From contig CALZFC010000007.1 of NCBI GenBank assembly GCA_945643635.1, positions 1,142,501 to 1,206,500 of the forward strand: a stretch of 64,000 nucleotides of DNA, read 5' to 3'. Position numbers and translations under genes: made by a program. The stretch is from Allodiplogaster sudhausi. Taxonomy: Eukaryota; Nematoda; Chromadorea; Rhabditida; Diplogasteridae. The notes below the pieces were generated by a model. That model saw only the letters and a list, made by a program, of their open reading frames with translations. It was not told the origin of the DNA and made no database searches. Each line of letters starts with the position of its first letter. Position 1 is the first letter of the stretch. Positions 14,296-26,641 of this stretch are shown piece by piece.

Positions 14296-17200
14296 CGTCT
14301 TCCCATCTTTCAGTATGATGAAGACAACATAGGCATTCTCCGAATGCGATTGGTACGTTTTTATAATTAGCTCAGCCCAGATTTCCTGTCATGAAACGTG
14401 TGGCTTGTGTGGCAGCGAGTATGCTTCCTCTTCTTCTTATTCTTTAAGCTCCAAAGCCTCTTTTGACATTGGGTTATGTAAATGATGTCGTTCTCTTAAT
14501 CTTGTTCTTTTTCTTCTCTTCGCTGTCTTGCCTGTTCTGGTACAGAAATTGTCCCTTTCCTCTGGAAAGTCTCTATTTATCGTCACTCTCGTCTAATTAG
14601 TTCCAATTGAAAATGCATGTTAATTCTTATTTTAAAAAAAGCATCCAGAGGAAAGAGGAGTGTTGGATGCCATCGTTGACAGTCTAGTTCACTACACTGC
14701 ATGCGCTCTTCTTCCTTCTGTCATTATGAACAAGACTTTCCCTTTCCATGCTTCTTCCTGTTCATCTTCTTGTGACCTCTCTACAATTAGAATGCCTTTC
14801 TTTACTAACTAATTGTGTCAGCTTCCGTCTCTACTTAATTCTGTAAATGGTGATCAGTGATGAAGATAACAGAGCTTTCGTAAAACTTTTCTGCCAAACT
14901 CAGCTAAAAAGTGACTGAAAATGTTTTCGTATGTACACGTTTCGTGACAAGTGAACTCTCGATTTGTGCTGAGTAACCCCCCAGAGAATTTTTAAAAAGT
15001 TTACCGTGCTGCAAACATGGCGAGCTATTAAAATTCTCGATTTATTAACCGCTTCTTCCCCTAACAATAAGTTTTAATGATATACAGAAGGTGTGCTTTC
15101 TTGTATACTTTCTCTCTCTCTCTCTCTCTCTCTACTCTGTCTCACTCTCATCTCTCGTTCCTGCTCTATTGGTCTCTCTGTCTCTTTAAACCATTGTCGT
15201 TATATCTGTCTTTATTTCTCTCTACCGTCCTATTCTTTCCTCCCTTCCTTTCTTACGTGCTCGGAGCTGGTGTAATCCCGGATTTTGTTCTAATTCATGC
15301 ACCTGCTTGCCATTGGAAGTGACCTCCAGTGAATATGAGAAGTGAAGAGTTCAGCAGGGTGTGAAGTAGATGAAACGCATTATACGCCCATATTCACTCG
15401 ATCTTTTGATCCCTCAATATCGCAATTGTATCATAAGGATGTATGATTAGCCATTCTGACTTTTCTTTTCACCCAATAAAGGACAAAATGATCGAGTGAA
15501 TACGGTAGTCTCCATTAGAACGCCCACATTTTGCTAGCCCCGCCCCCTTGTTTCAGCGAAGTTCCTCTTCGGGTGCAACGAGGAAGATCAGCGCCATGAT
15601 CGATCGAAAGCTCAGCATCTTCACGAGAAAGGTGCGATTTAAAAAAAAAATTGTAAAACTGGACTTGGAATGAATTTCGCTATTTCTTCAGAAAAGCTCA
15701 CCAAACGCGAATCTGGAGAAAGGCAATGGAGGCACGAGTATTGGGACGAATCATATCAACGACATTCGAGAGGTATTCCTTTTTTCTTTTACTCTACATT
15801 TCCAATATTTCTTATTCAATCGAATCTCATCAAATCGCCCTTTCAGGATAGCGAGTGCTCCCCAACAAACGAGGTCTCTTTTCGGCTTCCTCTTAATGAC
15901 CGACGGGTTTCCTTGTCTTCTCCTGTTAGAATTAATTTAGCAAACTCCTTTGTTTTGAAATTATAACATTGTCTTTTTTTATTATGCATGCCTTGGTAAT
16001 CACTGCATGCTGACGAGAACGAAATGTGAATGAAAGTGAAGACGAATGTTACCCTTCCAGGTCTCTTCCTCGTCTGACTACCGCAAGAAAAGCAGCACGG
16101 AAGAGGACTTTGAGATGTCGGCCAAGAAGACAAGCCTCTCCCTCCGGAATCGCAAGCTCTCCTTTGGAGGCATTTCAATCAAGGCAAGCGCTTCTCATAT
16201 TATACATTTGAATTATAATTTTGAACGTTTGTATTGGTTAAAATGCGTATTGGAGGAGCAGAAATGTTTTAATCGTGTAATATAATACAAATGTGTATCT
16301 TTTTCTAGAGTGGGGGTTCAGTCGAGACGATTCAAATGCAGAACAACGCCCAAATCTTCACGAAGACCGCCTTCTACAAGGTTTGCTGCGAAAAATGTAT
16401 GCGCATGCCTGATTTTTTGTGATTTCTATTTTACTTATATAGTTTAAATTTGTTAAAGTCTTCCTTTAAAAGTTACGTTTTACAATCTTTTCTGATTCAG
16501 GGGCAACTCGTAGCCATCAAGCGAATCTCACTCGATCCCAAGAAGTATCCCAAGCTCGAGCTCACCCGCGAACTGCTCATGGAGTTCAAGCGGATGAAGG
16601 ATCTCCAGCATGATCATATTACAAGGTTGGGCCCTTCTGCACTTTATTTCATTTTTTTCATCTTAACAAAATTATAACATATTTATACAGATTCACGGGT
16701 GCCTGCGTGGACGCGCCGAACTATTGCGTGGTGACAGAGTACTGTCCGAAGGGCTCGCTGGAGGACATCTTGGAGAACGAGAAGCTGGAGCTGGACAGGA
16801 TGATGACCATCTCGCTGCTGCACGACCTCGTCAAGGGCATGTACTTCCTGCACAACTCGGACATCCGCACTCATGGCAAGCTCAAGTCCTCCAACTGTGT
16901 CGTCGACAGCAGATTTGTCCTTAAGGTAAGAGCAGTTTTCTTTCTCTTTCTACGATTTGAACATCCCGCGCTTTATTATGCCTTTCAACTACTGATGATG
17001 AAAATGGTTAATTGTATATTAATTAAGGTGACCGACTTTGGTCTGCCAACCCTGCATGCGATGGAAGAGAACTGCCGCGAGGAGATGGGAGAGCACGCCT
17101 ACTTCAAACGTACACTTTTTTGCTCACCTTTTTTTTTATAAACTAATCGACAATATCCTCTTGTTTTTTTTAAATGAAACTTATTGTTTTGTTTATATCT

Positions 17201-17596
17201 TTAAAGAAGAGTAATTGTTAGACTAACCATCTTTGGACTCACAGGCCTTCTCTGGACAGCGCCCGAGTTGCTGCGAGATGCGAATCCAGTGAAGGGAGGG
17301 ACTCAGAAGGGAGACGTGTACTCCTTCTCCATCATCCTGCACGAGATGCTCTACCGGAAGGGTGCTTTCTGGACCGAGAGCGACCTCTCTCCCAAGGGTT
17401 TGTTGCAGCAGCTATAGATCCTAGTATTTTTTTTAAGTTTGTTTACAAAACAATCAGGAACAAGACGAGGTAAAACAGTATTTCTCCTTGCAGAGATCTA
17501 CCACGAGGTGATTAGAAGGCCAGCTGATGTAGATGAAGCATTCCGGCCACACATCACACCGTTCAAGGAGGGACAGGAGATTGACAAGGTGAGGGT

Positions 17597-17644
<48 letters not shown>

Positions 17645-18914
17645 AGGGGGGAGAAGACAAATCAGGAAAAGATGGACAGAGAAACAGAGGGGAGAAAGAG
17701 AAGGAGAGACAGAATGATTTGAGGGAGATGGTGATCGGAAAGAGAAGGAGAGCGAGAGAAAGAAGGAGTCAAGAAGGAACACTTGAAATAGAATATGATG
17801 AATGGCGAGGGTAGAGAGAGGAGAGCATGTCTGCCTGCAGAGTCTGACCGACCTGATGCAAGCGTGCTGGAGTGAGTGCCCGAACGAGCGGCCCGAGTTC
17901 TCCACCATTCGCAAGGTCGTCCGCAGTCTCAACAAGTATGTTTTTTTTTTATCGTTTAGTTTTTCTTTCTGATCTGTAGCTGTCTCATCCATTCCTTTTT
18001 CTTCGCTCTGTCTCCATCTTTTCCTTCTGCCTCGTTTTTTCTCTCAATTTTCTCTCATATCATCTCTGTTATCTCTTACCCTATTTCTAGAACTTAGCAG
18101 CAACTCTCTCCTCTCCAGGGATAACGAGACCTCCAATCTGGTGGATAACCTCCTGAAGCGAATGGAGCAGTACGCCTCCAACTTGGAGGGTCTGGTGGAA
18201 GAGCGGACACAGGAGTACCTCGCGGAGAAGAAGAAGGTCGAGGACCTCCTTCACCAGCTGCTCCCGCCCAGCGTTGCCGACCAGGTTCAGCTCTATTTTA
18301 TATTTTTATTTAAGTTATGTGTTTTTCGATGCATTTAAGGTATTCTTCAGTTATATCACTAGTGGCTTAGCTGTTCTTTCAAAATTTATACATAATATTA
18401 CTCTGGTTCTCCCTGTATCCTCTAACTAGATTAATGGACGAATGCAAAGAGGTGAGAGCCCAGACAGATAAATCCACTTTCCAGTTAATTGATGAATTCA
18501 ATGCCGCGATATATATTTTTCGCGAAAGATATGAATAACATGAAATGGGTTACAAAGTATATGAAAAAGTGTAATTTGAGTTGATGGCGGGGCGCGCGGT
18601 GCAAGCGGAGCACTACGAGTGGGTTACCATCTACTTCTCGGACATTGTCGGATTCACTGCTCTCTCTTCCATGTCCACTCCCATGCAGGCCAGTCTACCG
18701 CTCTTCCTCTCTTCCACTCTCTATAATCACAAGTCTTTCTCTAACAACATTCAACTCGCTTATTCTCATTATAATTTTGACTGTTTTTAACTCTAATATA
18801 TTTTTAGGTTGTCACGCTGCTGAACGATCTCTACCTCGCCTTTGATGGAGTCGTCGATAACTTTAAGGTTTGAAGCTGTTCAGTCGGTCCTCTTTTTATA
18901 CTTATCTCTCTCTC

Positions 18915-18987
<73 letters not shown>

Positions 18988-20166
18988 CTCTCTCTCTGTA
19001 CGTCGTATCCCTCTCTTTCTTCCCAATCTTTTTGTCTCTCCGTAAAAAAATAAAACTGAGAAAAAAAAATTATAGTTCAATTAAATTTGTAGGTGTACAA
19101 GGTGGAGACAATCGGGGATGCGTACATGGTTGTGTCTGGGCTGCCAGAGAGGAGAGATGACCATGCCAGTCAAATAGCACAGATGAGTCTCGCTCTGCTG
19201 CACAAGGTTGGCATTACTAATTAATGCTAATGATACGTGATATTATATAACATCATTTTTCTCTTGTGCTTTTTTTGAAAACGCAAATAAACTTAACCTC
19301 ATGCAAGATTAATCTATCTGAAATTGCAGGTCAAGACGTTTGTCATTCGACATCGCCCTCAAGATCAGCTGAAACTGCGAATTGGAATTCACTCTGGTAA
19401 GGAACTTCATTCTTACGATCACAGTTCCTAGTTACCTATTATTACATGTTGTCTTATGTCTCGATCGCTCGTGCCCTTCCTATTCCCTCCTTTATTCTCC
19501 TCTAATCTCCTCTTCTCTCAGGCTCTGTGGTGGCTGGCGTGGTTGGTTCGAAGATGCCTCGTTACTGCCTCTTTGGAGACACGGTCAACACGAGCAGTCG
19601 CATGGAGAGCAACGGGCTGCGTACGTTTTTCGTTCTTTTTTAATTCTTATTAATAACACATTCGTGATTTTAGATGACAATGGCAGGGAATATAATTTTT
19701 TTTAAATATTTACTTAATGTAATTAAAATCTTCCACTACAGCTCTTCGCATCCACGTCTCCAACATCACCAAGGAGATTCTCACCAAGGACAGCGACGAT
19801 TTCCGGCTCGATCTACGTGGGGACGTGGAGATGAAGGGCAAGGTTGGACTTCTTTCTTTTTTTTAAATATTCTTTTACTCTTTCTCTCTCTACTCTCTCG
19901 CCCCTCTCTCACTCCCTATGCCTTCATCGCAGAGCAAATCTCATGCAAACTTATTTCTCCTTTGACATCTTTCTACTTCCCGAGATGTTTTCTAATATCG
20001 ATGGCCAATTTATCCTGCTGACCATGCTTTGCAAGGCTGAACGTGTCCATGCTCTTCTCTTCCTTACTCCTCACATTACCATTCCTTGCAGGGCAAGCAA
20101 ACGACATTCTGGCTCCGTGGCTATCGAGACGTCGAGATTCCCGACTTTGGGCCGGAGTACCGATAG
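2004..20166 (+). CDS. Receptor-type guanylate cyclase (natriuretic peptide receptor-like; candidate gcy-28 orthologue)
   Basis: Single-pass receptor that converts GTP to cGMP at the plasma membrane. Exons: 2004-2829, 8558-8672, 9417-9486, 9674-9808, 10064-10199, 10324-10415, 10501-10623, 11388-11470, 11615-11711, 13721-13819, 14314-14352, 15557-15631, 15692-15772, 15847-15873, 16061-16183, 16309-16380, 16501-16625, 16691-16925, 17028-17109, 17245-17397, 17494-17588, 17841-17935, 18119-18284, 18581-18688, 18808-18867, 19093-19206, 19330-19396, 19522-19620, 19742-19842, 20092-20166; phases chain to 1255 residues. The ATG at 2004 precedes a hydrophobic signal peptide. The ectodomain ([20 protein letters not shown]) is NPR-type; the membrane span is in exon 8. 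The kinase-like domain (exons 17-22) has HGKLKSSNC in place of the catalytic HRD, so it is regulatory. The cyclase domain keeps [17 protein letters not shown] and [10 protein letters not shown], so it should be active. Exon 6 could end at 10412. gcy-28 is my best guess for orthology, unproven. Confidence 0.93.
6160..7529. mobile_element. Fold-back (long inverted repeat) DNA element with tRNA-like modules, candidate PIF/Harbinger-type TSD
   Basis: The left end (GGGAACTACCAGAAACCC from 6161) and the right end (its reverse complement ending at 7526) begin matching arms of about 270 bp that include sequence around 6185-6300 and 7385-7505. A TAA trinucleotide flanks both ends (6157-6159 and 7530-7532), which would suit a PIF/Harbinger target duplication, but three bases is weak evidence and the outermost bases of the arms differ by an indel. 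Each arm contains a tRNA-like block. The centre holds at least three copies of a second repeat (near 6450-6540, 6745-6840 and 7150-7260), the first inverted relative to the others. No transposase was seen. The element lies in intron 1 of the guanylate cyclase. Confidence 0.7.
6362..6430 (+). repeat. tRNA-like sequence in left arm of fold-back element
   Basis: The string TTGGCGCAGTTGGTAGCGC resembles a tRNA A-box region, and GCAAGTTCAATCCCC about 35 bases later resembles a B box. The arms of a normal cloverleaf do not pair convincingly, so this is a tRNA-derived module rather than a functional tRNA. A matching copy lies on the minus strand at about 7265-7330 in the other arm. Confidence 0.55.
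8070..8180. repeat. (CT)n/(CCCTCT)n microsatellite
   Basis: Over 100 bases of almost pure pyrimidine, alternating CTCTCT and CCCTCTCT units, in intron 1 of the guanylate cyclase. Confidence 0.95.
9907..10043. repeat. (GA)n microsatellite with internal tandem copy
   Basis: GA-rich tract in which a block containing AAAAGGGAGAGACAAGAG occurs twice in tandem with GA dinucleotides between. It sits in the cyclase intron just before exon 5, so the transcript is purine-rich here, opposite to most intronic tracts of this gene. Confidence 0.9.
11802..13689. mobile_element. Fold-back Tc1/mariner-like non-autonomous element in a guanylate cyclase intron
   Basis: Both ends begin CAGTACTGGCCAAAAGG reading inward and are flanked by TA (11800-11801 and 13690-13691), the target and terminal motif expected of the Tc1/mariner superfamily. 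The arms are near-perfect inverted copies of about 680 bp: left about 11802-12480, right about 12720-13689, with the right arm interrupted by a separate 283-bp insert. A central loop of about 240 bp remains. No transposase frame was found, so it must have been mobilised in trans. The element occupies most of the intron between exons 9 and 10, and both flanking exons remain intact. Confidence 0.85.
12994..13276. mobile_element. 283-bp SINE-like insertion nested in the fold-back element
   Basis: This GC-rich segment is absent from the corresponding place in the left arm (around 12206-12215). It is bounded by a direct 10-bp duplication, AAGTATACTT, at 12984-12993 and 13277-13286. It carries T/A runs at both edges, a poly-C run near 13069-13082, and near its start GGGGTGGGCCAGTGGCAAG, which vaguely resembles a tRNA A box. 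No coding capacity was recognised. A SINE is the most likely class, but the tRNA resemblance is weak. Confidence 0.6.
18903..19000. repeat. (CT)n microsatellite
   Basis: Nearly 100 bases of CT dinucleotides with occasional TATC units, in the intron between cyclase exons 25 and 26. Confidence 0.95.
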
Positions 20167-20374
20167 CCCGTTTGAATGTTCGCCGGGTCCCAACACGACG
20201 AGTCGCGATTACGGTAGCTAGAGTGGCGACGATTCTGATGAAGATTGATTGACTTGGCTTCCCGCTCGCTCCCCTTCTTCTTGCCATAATCGCCATTTCC
20301 CAGTCGCTCATGATATGTACAATGCTTATTCCTTCTCATGCAGAAACGTGTCAATCCTTCGCTCCCCGGTATTC

Positions 20375-20498
20375 CTCTCCGTTCTTTCTATCTCTGCCTC
20401 TCTCCATCTCTCTTCTCTATCTCTTCATTTCTCTTTCTCTCCGTTCTTTCTATCTCTGCCTCTCTCCATCTCTCTTCTCTATCTCTTCATTTCTCTTT
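20375..20498. repeat. 62-bp tandem duplication
   Basis: Two adjacent copies of a 62-base pyrimidine-rich unit starting CTCTCCGTTCTTTCTATCTC, at 20375-20436 and 20437-20498, essentially identical. Confidence 0.85.
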
Positions 20499-20769
20499 CT
20501 CTCCTTCCCCTTCTATAATTTCTCTATGTCCACTCCTTGCTATCCCTTTCTTCGTTTGTACTCCCTCAGAGATTCTTCCAACTCCTCTGCTCATTCTTGC
20601 CTGTTTTCTTTCTTTTTCTTAATTATTAGCCTGCCCTCGCTTGCTTTGTGTTTCTTTACCCAGTGAGAAAGTGACTTAAATTTTTTTTCTATTTCTCTAC
20701 TCTCTCTCTCGCACCCTCTTATTCAGCGGGTTAAAGCACATATTCTCGCTCTCTTACCCTCTCTCGCCT

Positions 20770-20835
<66 letters not shown>

Positions 20836-23825
20836 CCTTGCTCTTCTTAGATGGTTCACAATGATGTCGAACAGCACGGGTGAAACAAACAGCCGCGCAT
20901 TTTTTGTCATTGTTTTTTGTTTAATTCACTTTACTTACCATTGCTAGTTAAGAAAGTATCGTGGACAAATATACAAGTAGAATATAAGTAATTCTGTTAA
21001 TCATTCTTATTCTTTTCCTTTATTGCATTCTTTTTACTTTGTGCAAATCTCTGCAGTGCGCACAGTCGATCTTCGCCGTTTTCTTCTGTTCATATTTTAC
21101 TCTTCTTATTTTTGATTTTTCTTCTTTAAGGTTAGCTTACGGGTCGCCTTCCGCGGAAGTCAGTATTATGAGTATTGAGAGTAAGACTGCTTACCAGTAT
21201 CAGCCCTTTCCTCTCCCAGTCAAGCCTTTCCCCCATTATATATAGTGTTACAGTAAGATAACGTTCTCTACAATGGTGACTGGCCCGGGCTTCCCTAACA
21301 GGCGGTGATTGCTCTTTCTCCAGTGATGCTACTAACGAATATGCTTGCCCATGAACAGTTGTTTTAACTTCCTCTTCCGATCCCCACTCCGAACCGCTCC
21401 TCCCCCTCTGAATCCCCCAACGAACCTAGAAACAGTGGCCATCCCGAGTGAGAATGAAGGATGCTTTGTCCACTGTTCATTTCCTACTGTATTAGGAATG
21501 AGTGGGAGAAGGCACTTGCAAAAGTTCTGCTGATTCGTATCATTAAAAGTATTAATTAAAATTTTCATGTTTTCTTTTGTAAAATCAACGAGGAACAGAC
21601 TTGCGCTCTTCTGTCTTCTTTTCCCGCTCATTTCCTGGTCCGAACGCGCTGCTCAAGCTCATCTGCGTCTCTTTACTTCTCTCACTCTCTTCCCTCCTCT
21701 CTCCCTCCCTCCCTCCATCCTTCGCCGTCTCCCACTTACTTCCAGTCATCTCCTCCTCCATGATATTGAAGTGTCCCTATTGTCGACATTTATAAGATTA
21801 TATTTTCTCTTGACTGCTCCTCTTACTGCTTGGCTTTTCTTGCTGAACTTCTCCGCTTGTCGCTGGAATGCTCTGAAACGTTGTCTCTTTGCTGCTTTTT
21901 CTTCCATGTCATAAAATGTCATGCTGTATTCAGGCAGAGACCAGAGGAAGGGAGGATGAAGCACCTAACTGACATGAGGAAGAATGTCACGGAGGGATAT
22001 CGTATCTCTTGGTTTGAGAACTATTTGATTAGCGCCTCAGGCACCTGAGGAATGCGCACATGAGGGAGGGCATTCATATACTGTCTTAAAAGAGCCAGAA
22101 ACACAATCTTGAATGCGCGCCTTTCTGCCTGACTCCAGGACGAGAGAGCATGTGCTTTAGAGAGACGCGACCACTCTGGAAACTCGCATATGTACGTAAG
22201 TGTCAGGAAAATTCACATAGTGTCGTGCTCCTTTAAAAGAAACAAAAACACGTTTAAATTTGTTACTTGTAATTTACATAGATTGACCTGTGCGATGACC
22301 ACATTTATTGGAAGAAAAGCGAAAGTACATGCTGAGCATCAGCACATCGTTTTTGGTTCTATTGTTGCGAATGGCAAAAGAGCGCCTTCTGGGCTGGCGA
22401 GTGCAGAGGAAGCGGCATTGTGGACAGGATTTGATGTTTGCTGAGGAATCTCAGAGAAAGGGAGAGAGAGAATGAGAGAGAGGGAGAGAACGAGTGAGAA
22501 AGGGAGAGAAAGAGAGAGAGCGAGAGAGAGGAAGAAGAGAAGAGAGCGGAATGTTTAATTGAGATTTGGCATGATTGTCAGGGGCAGTGAAATCGCGAGT
22601 ACTTGTATGCATAGACAAATGCCCACCGACGAATTGCCATTCTACCGCCTTCTCATCCTTATTCATTTCTCTCTCTCCCTCTCTCTCCCTCTCTCTCTCT
22701 GTCTCTCTCTCTCTCGTGGTCAGACATTTTCTAGTATCCGGTCTTAACCTGACATGTCTTTCTCATCGCCAGATTCGCTTTCTTGCGCCGTGATGAGAGC
22801 TGACTTTTATTGAGCAATAAATAAAAAGAAATGGCATGAGCTGCGAAGGATGGAATCTTCACGGTTTCTCATCCTTCTTTTCGGAATTCCTTAAGGATGC
22901 CATGAACAAAAGTTTTTACCACTATTCTCCCTTTACTTGATTTGCAATATTGTGAGAGTTTCAAGCATAGAAATATCTTTACGTAAGTATGCGTGCATGC
23001 GTATATTTTTTATACTTTTGTATACTAAATTCTTTAAGGTTTCATCCGGTTGTTCAAGGCATTAATTGAATAGTCGAGGGATCCAAGATTTGAAAGATTT
23101 CGAAGATTTTTCGCTTGCCGGGATCTGACGAAGTGGTCGTATAAAAATATGTACATACATATATTTAATCTCTTTGTTTGAGATCAATTCCAAGCACAAT
23201 CGAACACCTCACACACGACTTCTTATGTGTTGCTTACATGAACTCCCTTCCAGATCCTACAAATTAGCAGTCTAACAAGAAACATAGGCTCCACATTCTA
23301 ACCTGTCTTCTAGATGTTTCGGCCAGGTTGCTTGAGCTGAATAGAGCGAGAGAAAGGGCAAAGCGAGAAAGAAAGGAAAACGGAGAGAGAGAGAGAAAGA
23401 GAGTGATGCTGGAGAGAGAAAGAGAGAAAGAGACAGAGAAGCCAAGAAAAAGTACAAAAGAAAGTTAAGAAAGAGTCAGAAGGAATGGGGGATCATCCAC
23501 CAGGTGATCTTGAGTAAAGCAGAGTGATCAGACTTCCTGGCTCTTTAAATTAAATCTTTCTTTCCGTCTCTCATAACTTTTCGACTCCTAGAACGACGCT
23601 CAATTTTTGTTTGCATGTACACACTTGTGCTTATTTGGATACACTCTGCTCCGTATTCTGTCTCTCTCTCTCTCTATCATTCTGGTCTAGCCTCCTTGCT
23701 TTCCTTCTCTCCCTTCATCCAGCCCGGAGGCAGCCCTCATATCATGCCTCATTACATACTGGGTGACTTAACGCCTTCAAGCGCAAGCCTACCCGGTCTT
23801 CTTCGAACAACACTGAGAAAGAAGG

Positions 23826-24069
23826 ACAGGTGATAGAAGAGAGAAAGAGAGAAAGAGAGAAAGAGAGAGAGATTGAGAAAGAGAGAAATAGAAAGAGAGA
23901 GAGAGAGAGAGAGTGAGAACGGCAGACCGTGCGGCTGCCCTTTCTGATGGACCGGTGCTAGGGAAAGTAGTTGAAAAAGAGTTGTAGACAAGTTAGAAGC
24001 ATGAAAGAGAAAAAGAAAGAGAAAGAGAAAAAGAAAGAGAAAGAGAAAGAGAGAGAGATTGAGAAAGAG

Positions 24070-24116
<47 letters not shown>
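23826..24116. repeat. (GA)n-rich repeat cluster
   Basis: Two GA blocks, 23834-23916 and 24003-24116, separated by about 85 bases of ordinary sequence. The second includes AAAGAGAAAGAGAAA units before pure GA. Confidence 0.9.
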
Positions 24117-24119
<3 letters not shown>

Positions 24120-24970
24120 GAGCCACAGAATCTGGCAGATCCCCTCCGCATTCCTTCCAGGCGCCACCTCCAAATCAGTCTACCGTAGGCCGCTGCTGCT
24201 CTTTTTCACGCTCTCTCACATTCTTTCTTGCGCATTTCTTCGATCCGCTTGTGTTACTTCCCTAACGGTTTAACTCGACTTTTGCATTAATTTTTTTATT
24301 AATATCTTTTTTATGTGAAAATGTCTGTCATAAACTCCGCAAGCTCTCCGTTGTTAATTGGGTGAGAGATTTCAGGACCAATCGTGTATAATCTATCAAA
24401 AAAGCTATTTCTGTGCCGTAGAAAAAGCATATTTGGGAATAAAAATTTTCACATTTTTGAAAAAGCACATTTTTGATTGAAGAATTAACAGTGGGTTTCC
24501 AATACATGCCGGCGAACTTTCTCTCGTTCTGTGCTTTTTTTCTCTCTCTCTCTTTCTCTCTTCTCTCTCTCTGTCTCTGTCACTCTCTGTCTATCTCTGC
24601 CTCTCTGTCTCTCTTTCTCTGCCTCTTTGTCTCTCTCTCTTTGCCTATTTGTCACTCTCTCTTTCTCTCTCTCTGCCTCTTTGTCTCTCTCTTATTTACC
24701 TATCCAGAATATGCCATCCAGATCTCTGTACCTCCTCCAAGCCGTTCTTTCCTTACTAGAAGCTGGCTATTCCGAGCAACCACTCGGTGGCTTACATAGC
24801 GACCTTGTACTTTTCTTTTGTACTTTTGTTTCACTTTCTATCTTTCTCTTTCACACCTCCTCTCATGTCCTCCATCATGTTCGCGTATGCACACCCTCGC
24901 TTTTGTCTAGATCTTTTTTCTCTGGGGACCTTTTCTCCCTCTCCCTCCCTCTGTCCCTCTCTGTCTCTCC

Positions 24971-25004
<34 letters not shown>

Positions 25005-25056
25005 ATTAGCATCTAAAAGTTCAGAGTGCCGACCACAGTCTGCCTGAGGCGGGGAA

Positions 25057-26587
25057 ATGCTCCAGCTTCCTCTTGTGATAGCCGTCGCCCTCACCCTCTC
25101 TACGTCGGATGCTTGCATGCCATCAGGTTTCCTTACCTTTAAAATAGTTTATTGTTGTTTGAAAACTCATAATGTTTGGCGCATTAATTTGCAAATTAAA
25201 CAATAGAAATATACAAATTTGTTATTGAGAACGAACTGTTATTGCATGCTCGACTAAAATAGAAAATGAATATTCGGGTTGAAGGTATCAGTGGCTGCGA
25301 AAGCGGTGGCTGCCCTCCAGTGAGCAGTTCCGGGGGAGGATACTTCCCTTCTTTTCCTTCCTCCAACCGAGGCTATCAACCCTATCAACCAATGCCCAGT
25401 TACTACTATGTCAGTAGACGGATAAGGATTTACTTACACAACAACTTTACGATGACAATTGCCAAGATCGGCAATAAAAGAACACTGACTGTCAAGCATA
25501 TATTCTATCCGCTAAAGGGAGGTGGCATCGGTGGCGGCGGTGGCTACGACTCGTACGCGGCCGCTGCCGTCCCTCCTTCCGCTTCTGCCGCGATGCCGCT
25601 TCCTCCGGCCGCGCTGCCTCCCCAGTCAATGTCCTCCTATCCTGTCCTTCTGCCATCGGCAGACCGAGAAGCAGATCAAGTGGAAGCGGTGATTCGTGCA
25701 ATTTCAATCATTCTTGCAAATAAACATTTATTGTCGAAGAGGCAAATACAGTACCGCTCAACGGCGAGGGGTCAATGCTATGTCGGCTATAGCCAAATGG
25801 GCGAAGTGGAATATCTCGCTGCAGAAAGAGTTTTCAGGCAATTCACATATCAATATGGGATCCTGGAATTTTTCTTTACCAATGCCATTTAAAAATCTAG
25901 AAAATCGTTGAAATTTTGTGAAACTTGTCTTTGCATGACATACAGTGACAAATTTGGGTGCGTTGCCATATAGTTTGTGTGTTGTGTGTTTTAAGTTCTT
26001 CGAAAGTTGCCAATTTCAACTGGAAAGACGAACGTCGGCTCTGGTTTTTTCCTTTGATGCTGCTTTCGCTTTTTTTGTCGTTCTAAAGCTATTTAAACAC
26101 TATATTTTCTATAAAAAAAATTCGCATTGCATGGGGTTCGAACCTGCGATACTCAAAACTATACGCGATCATGTAACCTACTGCGCCACGAAGGCTATGA
26201 GATTGTGTTCAAGCCGGACATAGATAATCTCATGCCGTAAAGTTACAATGGCAAAACTGTGATTCGCTTTCAGCGAACATCGCTGGACGCTCTCTAAATC
26301 CCTGAAATATTTTCACCGTTTTTATTTTTCTCTATGCACTACATCTGCACCGGCTGGGGATCGAACCCGCGACACTCAAAACTATAACCGGACGCGCTAC
26401 TTACTGCGCCAGGTCCATCCTATATGAGACTTAAGCCAGACTATGAAGTCGTTGAAGGCTCAAGTCAAACTCTCTCACTTACTCTTTCTTTCTCTCCTCT
26501 CACCATCATTCTCCCTCTCTCTCTATCTTTACCTCGCTCTCTCTCTCTCTCTCGCTCTATCTCTCTCTTTCTCTCTCTCCTTTCGCC

Positions 26588-26641
<54 letters not shown>

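Larger units (their letters stand above)
20167..25056. other. Gene-poor, microsatellite-rich intergenic region
   Basis: Between the guanylate cyclase stop and the next plus-strand gene I recognise no gene. The region contains a 62-bp tandem duplication (20375-20498), CT tracts (about 20700-20834, 24540-24692, 24945-25000) and GA tracts (22450-22545, 23340-23440, 23826-24116). Open frames here are Ser/Leu or Arg/Glu low-complexity products of these tracts. Confidence 0.6.

Noticed and set aside
21332..22444. Several open frames of 60-115 codons in the intergenic gap
   Set aside because: No splice structure, no family motif and composition like the surrounding non-coding sequence.
23826..24116. 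CRISPR-like or other ordered repeat array
   Set aside because: The repeats are simple GA dinucleotides without unique spacers, and the DNA is eukaryotic.
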